From contig CAYWJT010000004.1 of assembly GCA_964458655.1 (NCBI GenBank), positions 9,953 through 73,952 on the forward strand: 64,000 nucleotides of DNA, read 5' to 3'. The translations under genes were made by a program, and so were the position numbers. The number at the start of each line of letters is the position of its first letter. The stretch's first letter is position 1. Under the pieces are notes generated by a model that was given only the letters and a program-made list of their open reading frames with translations, did no database searches and was not told where the DNA came from. This document shows, piece after piece, positions 43,602-52,361 of this stretch. The DNA comes from CAYWJT01 sp964458655 (lineage in GTDB: Bacteria; Acidobacteriota; Aminicenantia; Aminicenantales; Saccharicenantaceae).

Positions 43602-43651
43602 GGCAACGGACTTTGGATCCGTCATCCGGAGGTTCGAATCCTCCCACCCCA
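43580..43651 (+). tRNA. tRNA-Gln (anticodon UUG)
   Basis: A full 72-base cloverleaf. The acceptor stem TGGGGTG (43580-43586) pairs with CACCCCA (43645-43651). The anticodon arm ACGGA-CTTTGGA-TCCGT has TTG in the loop. The T arm contains GGAGG-TTCGAAT-CCTCC. No CCA is encoded. It lies between ispE (overlapping its last 22 bases) and prs. Confidence 0.95.
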
Positions 43652-43683
43652 GTTTTGATAATCGCGACGACAAGGACGGAAAG

Positions 43684-44613
43684 ATGAAAATCTTCTCAGG
43701 GTCTTCCAACCCGGCTCTGGCCGGCGAGATCGTCAGGTACCTTCAGACCGACCTGGGCGGAGCGGTCCTCGACCGCTTCAGCGACGGAGAGATCCATTTC
43801 TACATCGACGAGAACGTGCGCGGGGAGGACGTCTTCATCATCCAGTCGGGCTGCTCCGACGCCAACGCCCATCTCATGGAACTGTTCATCATGATCGACG
43901 CCTTCAAGCGGGCGTCGGCGGGGCGCATCACGGCGGTCATCCCCTATTTCGCCTATGCCCGCCAGGACTGGAAGGACCGGCCGCGGGTGCCGATCACGGC
44001 CCGACTGGTCGCCGACCTGATCGAGACCGCCGGCGCCGACCGGGTCCTGACCATGGACCTGCATTCGCCGCAGATCCAGGGGTTCTTTTCCATACCGGTC
44101 GACAACCTCATGGCCGCGCCGGCGCTGGCCCGCCAGGTCCGGCGCCTCAACATAAACAACCTGACGGTCGTGTCGCCGGACGCCGGCGGCGTGGGCCGGG
44201 CCCGGTACTTCGCCAAGAGGCTCAACGCCAAGCTGGCCATCATCGACAAGAGGCGTCCGGCGCCCAACGTCGCGCAGGTGTTCAACGTCATCGGCGAGGT
44301 CAAGGGGCATAACGTGCTGCTCTACGACGACATGATCGACACGGCCGGCACTCTGACCCTGGGCGCCGAGGCCCTGGTCAAGGAGGGCGCGCTGCGGGTC
44401 TTCGCCGCGGCGACCCACGGCATCCTGTCGGGCCCGGCGCTGGAGAGGATCGGCAAGTCGGACATCGAGAAGATACTGGTCACGAACACCATCCCGCTCA
44501 ACAGCAAGGCGGAAGATTCCGGCAGGTTCAGCGTCATCTCCGTCGCGGAGTTGTTCGGTGAAGCCATCCGGAGAATACACGAGGGCAGCTCGGTGAGCTC
44601 CCTGTTTGATTGA
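43684..44613 (+). CDS. prs: Ribose-phosphate pyrophosphokinase
   Basis: Makes PRPP from ribose 5-phosphate and ATP for nucleotide, His and Trp synthesis. The 309 residues include KIFSGSSNPALA at the start, YFAYARQDWKDRPRVPITA near 93-111 (usually YARQDRK; a Trp replaces Arg), TMDLHSPQIQGFF near 127, VVSPDAGGVGRA near 163 and the PRPP loop LYDDMIDTAGT near 218. The Trp is the only unusual residue seen. ATG with GGACGGAAAG-like upstream bases. Confidence 0.95.
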   Translation: MKIFSGSSNPALAGEIVRYLQTDLGGAVLDRFSDGEIHFYIDENVRGEDVFIIQSGCSDANAHLMELFIMIDAFKRASAGRITAVIPYFAYARQDWKDRPRVPITARLVADLIETAGADRVLTMDLHSPQIQGFFSIPVDNLMAAPALARQVRRLNINNLTVVSPDAGGVGRARYFAKRLNAKLAIIDKRRPAPNVAQVFNVIGEVKGHNVLLYDDMIDTAGTLTLGAEALVKEGALRVFAAATHGILSGPALERIGKSDIEKILVTNTIPLNSKAEDSGRFSVISVAELFGEAIRRIHEGSSVSSLFD

Positions 44614-44623
44614 GGAGGCAGAA

Positions 44624-45292
44624 GTGAGCATAGTCGTTCAATGCGAGAAGCGCCAGGAGACGGGCAAGAACGCCTGCCGGCGGCTGCGCCGCCGCGGGCT
44701 CATCCCGGCGGTGGTCTACGGCGAAGGCATGGAGGCCCTGCCGCTTGTCGTCGACAAGAAGGACATCATCAGGATCCTCAAGCTCGAGACCGGCGAGAAC
44801 ACCATCTTCAAGATAGCCGTCGACAAGGACAAGTTCGACGCCATGATCAAGGAGCTCCAGGTCGACCCGGCCTCCGACGAACTGCTGCACGCGGACCTCG
44901 TCCGCATCGCGCTCGACAAGCCCATCAAGGTGACGGTGCCGGTCGAACACACGGGCACGCCGGTCGGCGTCAAGACCGAGGGCGGCTTCATAGACTTCAT
45001 GACCCGAGAGGTCGAGGTCGAATGCCTGCCGCGCGACATCCCGGAGAGCATAACCGTCGACATCACCGACCTGCATCTCCACCAAGCGCTCAAGGTGGAG
45101 AACGTCCGGGCGCCCGAGGGCGTCAGGATCGTCACCAGCCCGGAGACCGTCCTGGTCATGATCTCCGCGGCCTCCAAGGCCGAGGAGTTCCCCGGCGAGA
45201 CCCCCGAAGCCGAGGTCGAGGAGGCCAAGGAGCCCGAGGTCATCAAGAAGGGCAAGGCCGAGGAAGCCGAGGCCGAAGAGGAGGAGAAGTAG
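44624..45292 (+). CDS. rplY: Ribosomal protein bL25 (Ctc form)
   Basis: Binds 5S rRNA. The 222-residue protein is the long TL5/Ctc form, with an N-terminal L25 domain (GKNACRRLRRRGLIPAVVYG near 14-33) and a C-terminal beta domain (GVKTEGGFIDFMTREVEVECLP near 114), then an acidic tail (EEAEAEEEEK). The GTG at 44624-44626 has a perfect GAGGAGG upstream and is preferred to an in-frame TTG at 44606 that overlaps prs. Confidence 0.94.
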   Translation: MSIVVQCEKRQETGKNACRRLRRRGLIPAVVYGEGMEALPLVVDKKDIIRILKLETGENTIFKIAVDKDKFDAMIKELQVDPASDELLHADLVRIALDKPIKVTVPVEHTGTPVGVKTEGGFIDFMTREVEVECLPRDIPESITVDITDLHLHQALKVENVRAPEGVRIVTSPETVLVMISAASKAEEFPGETPEAEVEEAKEPEVIKKGKAEEAEAEEEEK

Positions 45293-45295
45293 CTT

Positions 45296-45883
45296 TTGTG
45301 GCTCGTGGTCGGGCTGGGCAACCCCGGGGAGGAATACGCCTCCACCCGGCATAACGCCGGGTTCATGCTCGTGAGCAGGGCGGCCGCCGCCCTGGGCGCC
45401 GAGCCGCGAGGCCGGCTCTACAAAGCCAGGACGGCCGTCGTCCGCAGGCGGCCCGAGGACGTCATGTTCGCCCTGCCGCTGACCTACATGAACCTATCCG
45501 GTTCGTCGGTGGGGGCGATGGTCAGGGCCAAAGGCATCAGCCTCGGCCGGCTGGTCGTGGCCTATGACGACCTGGACCTGCCGCTCGGGGCCGTCAGGAT
45601 ACGGGAAAAGGGCAGCCCCGGCACCCACAAAGGCCTGAAGTCCATCGCGAGCGAGCTCGGCTCCCACGCTTTTCCCCGGATAAGGATCGGCATCGGCCCG
45701 CTGCCCGAGGGACGCGACGCCGCCGAGTTCGTCCTGTCCCCCTTCGAAAGGTCCGAGCTGCCTCTCCTGGAGAAGGCCCTGGACGACGCCAGGGAAGCCC
45801 TGACGCTGATCCTGGACGGCGGCATCAAGGCGGCCATGGCCAGGTTCAACAGGAAGGCGGCCGCGGGCGGAACGCAGGCTTAG
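45296..45883 (+). CDS. pth: Peptidyl-tRNA hydrolase
   Basis: Recycles peptidyl-tRNA released from stalled ribosomes. The 195-residue protein has WLVVGLGNPGEEYASTRHNAGF at the start (catalytic His in RHNAGF), LPLTYMNLSG near 61-70 and YDDLDLPLGAVRIREKGSPGTHKGLKSI near 88. The start is TTG at 45296. It follows rplY by three bases in the conserved order prs-rplY-pth. Confidence 0.95.
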   Translation: MWLVVGLGNPGEEYASTRHNAGFMLVSRAAAALGAEPRGRLYKARTAVVRRRPEDVMFALPLTYMNLSGSSVGAMVRAKGISLGRLVVAYDDLDLPLGAVRIREKGSPGTHKGLKSIASELGSHAFPRIRIGIGPLPEGRDAAEFVLSPFERSELPLLEKALDDAREALTLILDGGIKAAMARFNRKAAAGGTQA

Positions 45884-45930
45884 GAGAGAGCCGGGAAGCG
45901 CCTCCGATTCAGCCGGGAAACCACGGCTTC

Positions 45931-45958
45931 TTGCAATTTCTCCGGAATAGTTTAAAAT
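45931..45958 (+). promoter_or_regulatory. Sigma70-type promoter for rpsF-rpsR-rplI
   Basis: TTGCAA (45931-45936), 16 bases, TAAAAT (45953-45958), four and five of six matches. The start near 45965 gives a leader of about 55 bases before the rpsF ATG at 46020, which contains the hairpin below. Confidence 0.55.
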
Positions 45959-45973
45959 GTTCTGGTTCTCCTT

Positions 45974-45996
45974 GCCCCTTCCGGAAGAGAAGGGGC
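45974..45996 (+). promoter_or_regulatory. Leader hairpin upstream of rpsF, possible S6:S18 site
   Basis: GCCCCTT (45974-45980) pairs with AAGGGGC (45990-45996) around CCGGAAGAG. It begins just after the predicted transcription start. The loop starts with CCG, the trinucleotide recognised by the S6:S18 complex in many rpsF leaders, so this may be an autoregulatory element. It is only followed by TTT, so it is a poor terminator. Confidence 0.4.
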
Positions 45997-46019
45997 TTTA
46001 GATCCATAAGGAGGTCTTG

Positions 46020-46409
46020 ATGAACCTGTACGAAACGGGGTTCGTTCTCTCCCCCGCCCTGTCCGAAGAAGAGACCGCTCAATTCATCAGCCAGATGGCC
46101 GAGGTCGTCGCCCAGAAGCAGGGACGGCTGGTCAGACAGGACATCTGGGGCAAGCGCAGGCTCGCCTATCCCATCAAGAGATTCAAGGAAGGTTTCTACG
46201 TTTTCTTCGTCTACGAGGGCGGCGGCCAGGTATCGCTGGAGCTCGAGAGGCGCTTCAAGCAGTCGGACGCGGTCATCCGTTTCATGACCGTCAAGCAGGA
46301 CCCGCGCGACCTGGAACCCAGGAAGAAGAAGCGCGCCCCGAGGACGGCCGCGGCCGTGCCGGCCGCCGGCCCGGCTGAAAGCTCCAGCGGCGAGGAGGTC
46401 TCGAGATGA
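46020..46409 (+). CDS. rpsF: Ribosomal protein bS6
   Basis: Small-subunit protein that pairs with bS18. The 129 residues show NLYETGFVLSPALSEEE at the start, GKRRLAYPIKRFKEGFYVFFVYE near 43-65 and a basic/Ala-rich tail after 100. The start is the ATG at 46020 with a perfect AAGGAGG at 46008-46014; a longer frame from a TTG at 46017 is less likely. First gene of rpsF-rpsR-rplI-dnaB. Confidence 0.96.
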   Translation: MNLYETGFVLSPALSEEETAQFISQMAEVVAQKQGRLVRQDIWGKRRLAYPIKRFKEGFYVFFVYEGGGQVSLELERRFKQSDAVIRFMTVKQDPRDLEPRKKKRAPRTAAAVPAAGPAESSSGEEVSR

Positions 46410-46681
46410 GCAGGGAAAGAGAAAGAGACGAGAGACCGGAAAAGAGCGAGCGCGGCTACAAGAAATTCTTCGCGCCCAAGCGCAAGGTCTGCCGCTTCTG
46501 CCAGAGGAACGTCCGCAGCATCGACTATAAGGCCGTCGAGATCTTGAGGAAGTACATTCCGGACCGCGGCAAGATCACCCCGAGGCGGGTCACTGGCACC
46601 TGCGCCTATCACCAGCGGAAGCTGGCCCAGGCGGTCAAGCGGGCCCGGATCATGGCCCTGATCCCCTTCGTCGAGGACTGA
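46406..46681 (+). CDS. rpsR: Ribosomal protein bS18
   Basis: A 91-residue protein. RKVCRFCQRNVRSIDYKAVEILRKYI (about 26-51) and RGKITPRRVTGTCAYHQRKLAQAVKRAR (54-81) are diagnostic bS18 segments; three Cys (CRFC and TC) suggest a zinc-binding form. It overlaps rpsF by four bases (ATGA). Confidence 0.97.
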   Translation: MSRERERDERPEKSERGYKKFFAPKRKVCRFCQRNVRSIDYKAVEILRKYIPDRGKITPRRVTGTCAYHQRKLAQAVKRARIMALIPFVED

Positions 46682-46704
46682 GGCCGGGCGGTCAAGGAGG
46701 CAGC

Positions 46705-47211
46705 ATGAAGGTCATTCTCAAGCAGGACGTGGAGCAGCTCGGCCGCAAGGGCGACATCGTCAACGTGGCCGACGGCTACGGTCGGAACTACCTTATCCCC
46801 CGGAAGCTCGGCCTCGAGGTGACGCCGAAGAACGTCAAGATGATCGAGATCGAGCAGCAGGCCCTCAAGAAGAAGCGCGAGAAGGAAGCCCTGGCCTCGC
46901 AGAGCTTGATCCAGAAGCTCAACCAGGTGACCCTGACCTTCAAGCGCCGGTCCGGCGAGAAGGATGTCATTTTCGGCTCGGTTTCGGCGTCTGATATAAA
47001 GGAAGAGCTTGACAAGCTGGGCTTCGAGGTCGATAAGAAGAAGATACTGCTCGACGAGCCGCTCAAGCGGCTGGGCGAGTTCACGGTGCAGGTCAAGGTC
47101 TATCACGAGGACCGGGCCTCGCTGAAGGTGCTCGTGGTGAGGGAAGAGGCCGGACAAGCGGCGCCCGAGGCCGGGGAGGCCTCGCCCGCCGCCGAAGGCG
47201 AAAAGAGCTGA
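46705..47211 (+). CDS. rplI: Ribosomal protein bL9
   Basis: A 168-residue large-subunit protein. The N-terminal domain MKVILKQDVEQLGRKGDIVNVADGYGRNYLIP is highly typical, a connecting helix follows (about 40-75), and the C-terminal domain has FGSVSASDIKEEL near 90. It has a short acidic tail. AAGGAGG lies before the ATG. Confidence 0.97.
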   Translation: MKVILKQDVEQLGRKGDIVNVADGYGRNYLIPRKLGLEVTPKNVKMIEIEQQALKKKREKEALASQSLIQKLNQVTLTFKRRSGEKDVIFGSVSASDIKEELDKLGFEVDKKKILLDEPLKRLGEFTVQVKVYHEDRASLKVLVVREEAGQAAPEAGEASPAAEGEKS

Positions 47212-47244
47212 CCCGGGCCCGGTCTCGGGCGGAACGAGGTGGCC

Positions 47245-48600
47245 ATGGAACTCGACGCGACGTTCCTCAAGAAAACGCCGCCTCACAACCTGGAAGCCGA
47301 GCGCACGGTGCTCGGCGGCATCCTGGTCAAGAACGAGAACCTGAACGTCGTCCTGAGCGTCCTCACGCCCGAGGACCTCTATTCCGAGTCCCACCGCAAG
47401 ATCCTCGAGAGGATGGTGGTCCTGATCGACAAGGGCGTCCCGGTCGACCTGCTGACCCTGACGGAGGAGTGCCGGCGCTCCGGCCTCCTGGAAGAGGTGG
47501 GCGGCGCGGCCTACCTCTCCTCGCTCCTGGACGGCGTGCACCGCAACCTCAACATCGAGTATTACACCCAGATCATCAAGGAGAAGGCCCTTCTGCGTCG
47601 GTTGATCGTCTCGTCGGCCAGGATCATCCAGGACAGCTTCGACGAGAAGGAGGACGCCGACGAGCTCCTCAGCCAGGCCCAGGAGGCCATCGTCGAGGTC
47701 GCGGAACAGCGCATCCGGCCGGGCTTCCAGTCCATGGCCAACCTGACTCCGCCCACCCTGGAGATCATCAGGAAGCTGGCCGAGCGCAAGGAAGCGGTCA
47801 CCGGCATCCCGACCGGTTTCAAGTTCCTGGACGCCATGACCGCGGGCTTCCACCACTCCGAGCTCATCATCGTCGCGGCCCGGCCCTCCATGGGCAAGAC
47901 GGCCCTGGCCCTGAACATCGCCCAGCACGTGGGCCTGAAGACCGATTACTCGGTCGGCTTCTTCTCCATGGAGATGGCCAAGGAACAGCTGGCCATCCGG
48001 CTGCTCTGCGCCGAGGCCAAGCTCGACATCAAGAAGGTCCGGACGGGCTACATCAGCGACCGCGATTTCGAGCGCCTCAAGCTGGCCGGCGAGGCCTTCT
48101 CCCAGGCCCGCATCTTCATCGACGAGTCCGCGGCCCTGAGCATGATGGAGATGAAAGCCAAGAGCCGGCGCCTGAAGCTCGAACACAACCTGGACATCGT
48201 CTTCATCGATTACATCCAGCTCATGCGGACAGGCGGCCGTTTCGAGAACCGCAACCAGGAAATGTCCTTCATCTCCAGGTCGCTCAAGGAGCTGGCCAAG
48301 GAGCTGCAGATCCCGGTGGTGGGCATCTCGCAGCTCAGCCGCGCCCCCGAGAAGGGCCGGCGCGAGCCCAAGCCCCAGCTTTCCGACCTGCGGGAGTCCG
48401 GGGCCATCGAGCAGGACGCCGACCTGGTCATCTTCATCTACCGGCCGGAGTTCTACCACCCCGACGACGAGACCCTTAAGGGCATGGCCGAGGTCATCAT
48501 CGCCAAGCAGCGCAACGGGCCGATCGGCTCGCTGCCGCTGGCCTTCATCAAGGAGTACGCCCGCTTCGCCGACATGGAAACCTACGCGCCCGAGTTCTGA
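47245..48600 (+). CDS. dnaB: Replicative DNA helicase DnaB
   Basis: Hexameric 5'-3' helicase at the replication fork. About 451 residues: the N-terminal helical domain (PPHNLEAERTVLGG), and the RecA-like domain with Walker A ARPSMGKTALALN near 212 and Walker B DIVFIDYIQLM near 317, SQLSR near 364 and QDADLVIFIYR near 393. The start ATG is 47245 (with GAGGTGG upstream); an in-frame GTG at 47239 overlaps that ribosome-binding site. Its stop overlaps radA by one base (TGATG). Confidence 0.97.
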   Translation: MELDATFLKKTPPHNLEAERTVLGGILVKNENLNVVLSVLTPEDLYSESHRKILERMVVLIDKGVPVDLLTLTEECRRSGLLEEVGGAAYLSSLLDGVHRNLNIEYYTQIIKEKALLRRLIVSSARIIQDSFDEKEDADELLSQAQEAIVEVAEQRIRPGFQSMANLTPPTLEIIRKLAERKEAVTGIPTGFKFLDAMTAGFHHSELIIVAARPSMGKTALALNIAQHVGLKTDYSVGFFSMEMAKEQLAIRLLCAEAKLDIKKVRTGYISDRDFERLKLAGEAFSQARIFIDESAALSMMEMKAKSRRLKLEHNLDIVFIDYIQLMRTGGRFENRNQEMSFISRSLKELAKELQIPVVGISQLSRAPEKGRREPKPQLSDLRESGAIEQDADLVIFIYRPEFYHPDDETLKGMAEVIIAKQRNGPIGSLPLAFIKEYARFADMETYAPEF

Positions 48601-49955
48601 TGAAAGAAAAAACGGTCTTCATCTGCCAGAGCTGCGGCTACCGTTCCCCCAAATGGATGGGCCGCTGCCCGGGCTGCGGCGAGTGGAACTCGCTGGTCGA
48701 GGAGGTCGAGGAAGCCTCGCCGCTCGAAGCCGCCTTCCCGCCCTCCGAGCCGGTTCTCTACAAGGACATCAAGGAGCTGGCCAGGCCGCGGATCATCATC
48801 GGCATCGAGGATTTCAACAAGGTCCTCGGCGGCGGCATCGTCGCCGGCTCGGTCGTCCTGGTGGGCGGGGAGCCCGGCATCGGCAAGTCCACCCTCCTGC
48901 TCCAGGTCTCGCGCGACCTGGCCGCCCTCGGCGAGAGCGTCCTCTATGTCTCCGGCGAGGAATCGCTGGAACAGGTCAAGCTGCGTGGGGCCAGATTGGG
49001 CCTCGGAGACGGGCCGCTCTACCTGCTGGCCGAGACCAACCTGGAAAGGCTCCTGGCGCACGCCGACAAGCTCCGGCCGGGGGCCCTGATCGTGGATTCC
49101 ATCCAGACCATCTTCTCCTCCAAGCTTAGCTCCAGCCCGGGAACAATCAGCCAGGTCCGGGAGGCGGCCAACCAGGTCTTCAGGTTCGCGAAGACCAACG
49201 AGATCCCGGCCTTCCTGGTCGGCCACATCACCAAGGACGGCACGCTGGCCGGGCCGAAAACGCTGGAGCACATCGTCGACGTCGTCCTGCTCTTCGAGGG
49301 CGAGCGCGACCACAGCCACCGCGTGCTCCGGGCGCTCAAGAACCGCTTCGGTCCGGTGTCGGAACTGGCCGTCTTCGAGATGACCGGGGCCGGCCTGAGG
49401 TCGATCCTGAACCCGTCGGCCTTTTTCCTCCGGGAAAGACAGCGGGGCGAGCCCGGCAGCGCCGTCGTCTGCACCGTCAAGGGAACCCGGCCGCTGCTCG
49501 TCGAGGTCCAGGCGCTCGTGTCCTCGACCCTGTTCACCGGCAACCCGCGCCGGATGAGCCTCGGCGTCGACCACTACAGGACGTCCATGCTCCTGGCCCT
49601 GGTCGAGAAGAAGCTGGGCTACAGTTTCGCCGGCGAGGACATCTACATCAACGTGGCGGGCGGGATGACCATCGAGGAGCCGGCGGCCGACCTGGGCGTC
49701 GTCGCGGCCGTGGTCTCGTCGGTCAAGAACATCCCGCTGCCGCGGGAGATGGCCTTTTTCGGCGAGGTCGGCCTGAGCGGCGAGGTCCGCTCGGTCAGTC
49801 AGCCCCTGGCCAGGGTCAAGGAGGCCCACGCCCTAGGCTTCACCACGGTCGTCATGCCGGCCGGCAGCTTCGACGCCATCGACCGGAAGGACCTGCCGCC
49901 GGTCGAATGCCTGGCCGCGGCCACGGTCAAACAGGCTCTTCATCACTGTTTCTGA
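48600..49955 (+). CDS. radA: DNA repair protein RadA (Sms)
   Basis: Helicase-like protein for branch migration in recombination repair. The 451-residue protein has an N-terminal zinc finger (CQSCGYRSPKWMGRCPGCGEWNS), a Walker A GGEPGIGKST near 89-98, the RadA-specific KNRFG motif (ALKNRFGPV near 245) and a Lon-like C-terminal domain. Translation is likely coupled to dnaB through the overlapping TGATG. Confidence 0.97.
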   Translation: MKEKTVFICQSCGYRSPKWMGRCPGCGEWNSLVEEVEEASPLEAAFPPSEPVLYKDIKELARPRIIIGIEDFNKVLGGGIVAGSVVLVGGEPGIGKSTLLLQVSRDLAALGESVLYVSGEESLEQVKLRGARLGLGDGPLYLLAETNLERLLAHADKLRPGALIVDSIQTIFSSKLSSSPGTISQVREAANQVFRFAKTNEIPAFLVGHITKDGTLAGPKTLEHIVDVVLLFEGERDHSHRVLRALKNRFGPVSELAVFEMTGAGLRSILNPSAFFLRERQRGEPGSAVVCTVKGTRPLLVEVQALVSSTLFTGNPRRMSLGVDHYRTSMLLALVEKKLGYSFAGEDIYINVAGGMTIEEPAADLGVVAAVVSSVKNIPLPREMAFFGEVGLSGEVRSVSQPLARVKEAHALGFTTVVMPAGSFDAIDRKDLPPVECLAAATVKQALHHCF

Positions 49956-49988
49956 ATGGCTTAATATATTAAAGGAAGGCATCGGCTG

Positions 49989-50978
49989 ATGGGCATTTTC
50001 ATCTTCCGTTTCGTGATCGTCGCGCTCCTGGCCATAAGCGGCTACATCTACCCGCCGTTCAAGCTCGACCCGAAAGCCGGAGCGGCCGCCGCCACGGTCC
50101 TGGGCGTCGTCGTCATCCTGCTCGAGACCCGCATCAGGCGCATCCACTTCAAGATGCTCTGGAGCTCGGCCTTCGGCGGCTTCTTGGGCATAGTGCTGGG
50201 CTGGGTCATCGGCTCCATCTACCAGTCGGCCGTCAGGACCCCAGAGATGGCTTCTTTCATCCGGCTGTTCTTCCTGATCGTCATGCCCTACGCCGGTTTC
50301 GTGATAGGGACCAAGAAGCCGGAGTGGCTCAACCCGGTCAACATAGTCCATCTGTTCAGGGAGAAGAGCGACGGCCGCGTCGTCAAGATCCTGGACACGA
50401 GCGTCATCATCGACGGCCGCATCGCCGACATCTGCGACACCGGGTTCATCGAGGGCGGGCTGGTCGTGCCGCAGTTCGTGCTCAAGGAGCTGCAGCTCAT
50501 CGCCGACTCGCCCGACAACCAGAAACGCCAGCGCGGCCGACGCGGCCTGGACGTTCTGGACCGCCTGCAGAAGTCGTCCCAGGTGACGGTCACCATCTCG
50601 GAGGTCGATTTCCCGGACGTCAGGGACGTGGACTCCAAACTGATCGAGTGCGCCAAGGCCCTGGGCGCCAAGATTCTCACCAACGACTACAACCTCAACA
50701 AGGTGGCCCGCATCAACGGCGTCCGGGTGCTCAACATCAACGAGCTGGCCGGGTCGCTGCGGCCGGTCGTCCTGCCCGGCGAGACGATGAGCGTTTTCAT
50801 ACTCAAGGAAGGCAAGGAGAAGGACCAGGGCGTGGGCTACCTCGAGGACGGCACGATGGTCGTGGTGGACAACTCCAGGCGGCTCATCGGTCAAACCGTC
50901 AACATTACCGTGACCTCTGTCCTGCAGACGACCATGGGCAAGATGATCTTCGGCCGCCACAACGGGGAGGGGCAGTGA
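49989..50978 (+). CDS. yacL: PIN/TRAM membrane protein, YacL-like
   Basis: A 329-residue protein with four predicted N-terminal membrane helices (about 5-100), a PIN (PilT N-terminal) nuclease-like domain with acidic residues (ILDTSVIIDGRIADI near 136, LTNDYNLNKVA near 232) and a C-terminal TRAM RNA-binding domain (about 270-325). YacL in Firmicutes occupies the same place between radA and ispD. In Bacillus, disA lies between radA and yacL; it is absent here. Probably an RNA or rRNA-linked function; unproven. Confidence 0.88.
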   Translation: MGIFIFRFVIVALLAISGYIYPPFKLDPKAGAAAATVLGVVVILLETRIRRIHFKMLWSSAFGGFLGIVLGWVIGSIYQSAVRTPEMASFIRLFFLIVMPYAGFVIGTKKPEWLNPVNIVHLFREKSDGRVVKILDTSVIIDGRIADICDTGFIEGGLVVPQFVLKELQLIADSPDNQKRQRGRRGLDVLDRLQKSSQVTVTISEVDFPDVRDVDSKLIECAKALGAKILTNDYNLNKVARINGVRVLNINELAGSLRPVVLPGETMSVFILKEGKEKDQGVGYLEDGTMVVVDNSRRLIGQTVNITVTSVLQTTMGKMIFGRHNGEGQ

Positions 50979-51640
50979 ACGCGGTTTGCGCCGTGATCGT
51001 GGCCGCCGGCGAGGGCAGCCGCTTCGGCGAGCGCAAGCAGTTCGCCTACCTCAAGGGCAAGCCGGTCCTGGAATGGACGCTCGAGGCCTTCGACGGACAC
51101 CCCGGCGTTGATGCCGTCGTCCTCGTCCTGCCCGACGAGCAGGACAGGAAGCACTACCAGATGCGCTATCACAAGGTCTTCGACATCGTCCGCGGCGGCG
51201 AAAGACGGCAGGACTCGGTCTGGCAGGGCTTCCGGCTGATCGACCCGACCCGGTCCGGCGTCGTGCTGGTCCACGACGGCGCCAGGCCGCTCGTCTCCGC
51301 GGGGTTGATAACCAGGGTCATCGAAGCCGCCCGCGACCACGGCGCGGTCATCCCTGTTTTGCCCTCCGAGGACACGCTGAAGGAGGTCCGGGACGGGCTG
51401 GTGGCCGGGACGCTGGACAGGTCGTCGGTCGTGCGCGCCCAGACGCCGCAGGGCTTCCGCTTCGAAGTGCTGAAGCAGGCCCTGGAAGCCGCGCGCAAGG
51501 ACCGTTTTTACGGCACCGACGAGGCCTTCCTGGTCGAGAGGCTCGGTCTGCCGGTCCATACGATACCCGGCGACCCGCTCAACATAAAGATAACCGTGCC
51601 CGACGACATCAAGATCGCGGAGGCTCTGCTCCGTGTTTAG
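50975..51640 (+). CDS. ispD: 2-C-methyl-D-erythritol 4-phosphate cytidylyltransferase
   Basis: MEP-pathway enzyme that makes CDP-ME. The 221-residue protein starts with VNAVCAVIVAAGEGSRFGE (nucleotide-binding loop), then VLVHDGARPLVS near 87 and RAQTPQGFRFEVL near 143. The GTG at 50975 overlaps the yacL stop by four bases and has GGGGAGGGG upstream. It is followed by ispF with an eight-base overlap. Confidence 0.95.
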   Translation: MNAVCAVIVAAGEGSRFGERKQFAYLKGKPVLEWTLEAFDGHPGVDAVVLVLPDEQDRKHYQMRYHKVFDIVRGGERRQDSVWQGFRLIDPTRSGVVLVHDGARPLVSAGLITRVIEAARDHGAVIPVLPSEDTLKEVRDGLVAGTLDRSSVVRAQTPQGFRFEVLKQALEAARKDRFYGTDEAFLVERLGLPVHTIPGDPLNIKITVPDDIKIAEALLRV

Positions 51641-52115
51641 GACCGGTTTCGGCTACGACCTGCACAGGCTGGAGAAGGGCCGCAAGCTCGTTCTGGGCGG
51701 AGTGGAGATCCCCGGCCGGGAAGGCCTGGCCGGACATTCGGACGGCGACTGCCTGACCCACGCCGTCATCGACGCCCTGCTCGGGGCCGCGGGCGAGGCG
51801 GACATAGGCCGGCATTTCCCGGACACCGACCCGCGCTGGAATGGCGCGCGGAGCGTCGAGCTGCTGGCCCTAGTCATGGAGAAGCTCAAGCTCGCGGGCT
51901 GGCGGGTCGAGAACGTCGACTCGGTGGTCGTGGCCGAGAGGCCTTTGTTGGCGCCTCACATCCCCGCCATGAAACAGGCGCTCGCGCCCGTCCTGGGCAT
52001 CAGTGCCGATGCCCTCGGCATCAAGGCCAAGACCAACGAGGGTCTGGGGCTCATCGGGAAAGGAAAGGCCGTAGCCTGCTGGGCTTCGGTCCTCATCAGC
52101 CGCGGCCGGGCTTGA
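51633..52115 (+). CDS. ispF: 2-C-methyl-D-erythritol 2,4-cyclodiphosphate synthase
   Basis: Zinc-dependent trimeric MEP-pathway enzyme. The 160-residue protein has GFGYDLHRLEKGRKLVLGG near 5-23 (metal Asp and His), GHSDGDCLTHAVIDALLGA near 34-52, DIGRHFPDTDPRW near 56 and IKAKTNEGLGLIGKGKA near 130. The start is GTG at 51633. Last gene of the long plus-strand cluster. Confidence 0.96.
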   Translation: MFRTGFGYDLHRLEKGRKLVLGGVEIPGREGLAGHSDGDCLTHAVIDALLGAAGEADIGRHFPDTDPRWNGARSVELLALVMEKLKLAGWRVENVDSVVVAERPLLAPHIPAMKQALAPVLGISADALGIKAKTNEGLGLIGKGKAVACWASVLISRGRA

Positions 52116-52130
52116 CGCCGGCCGGGTTCG

Positions 52131-52156
52131 GAGCCCGATCCGACTCTGTCGGGCTC
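52131..52156 (+). terminator. Hairpin after ispF, possible terminator
   Basis: GAGCCCGA (52131-52138) pairs perfectly with TCGGGCTC (52149-52156). No T tract follows, so intrinsic termination is doubtful; it lies 16 bases past the ispF stop. Confidence 0.3.
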
Positions 52157-52295
52157 GGCCTAGTTCAAGAAATGCCGGGGGACCACTGAGCGCATCACGC
52201 TGGCCTCGAATTGCTTGAAACGCGGGCCTTTTGAGGCGGGGCGCGCGGACCGGACCAGCGAGGATCACGTTGCCTTGACGGCAAGCGTAGAGAGG

Positions 52296-52325
52296 TTGAC
52301 ACGGCCTCCGTTCGTCCGCTATCCT
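52296..52325 (+). promoter_or_regulatory. Sigma70-type promoter for the M14-like gene
   Basis: TTGACA (52296-52301, perfect), 18 bases, TATCCT (52320-52325). The start near 52332 lies 30 bases before the TTG start codon at 52362 and downstream of any longer in-frame ATG, which supports the short start. Confidence 0.6.
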
Positions 52326-52361
52326 CAAACCTTCTTACATGAATGCAGCAGGAGGCAGGCC

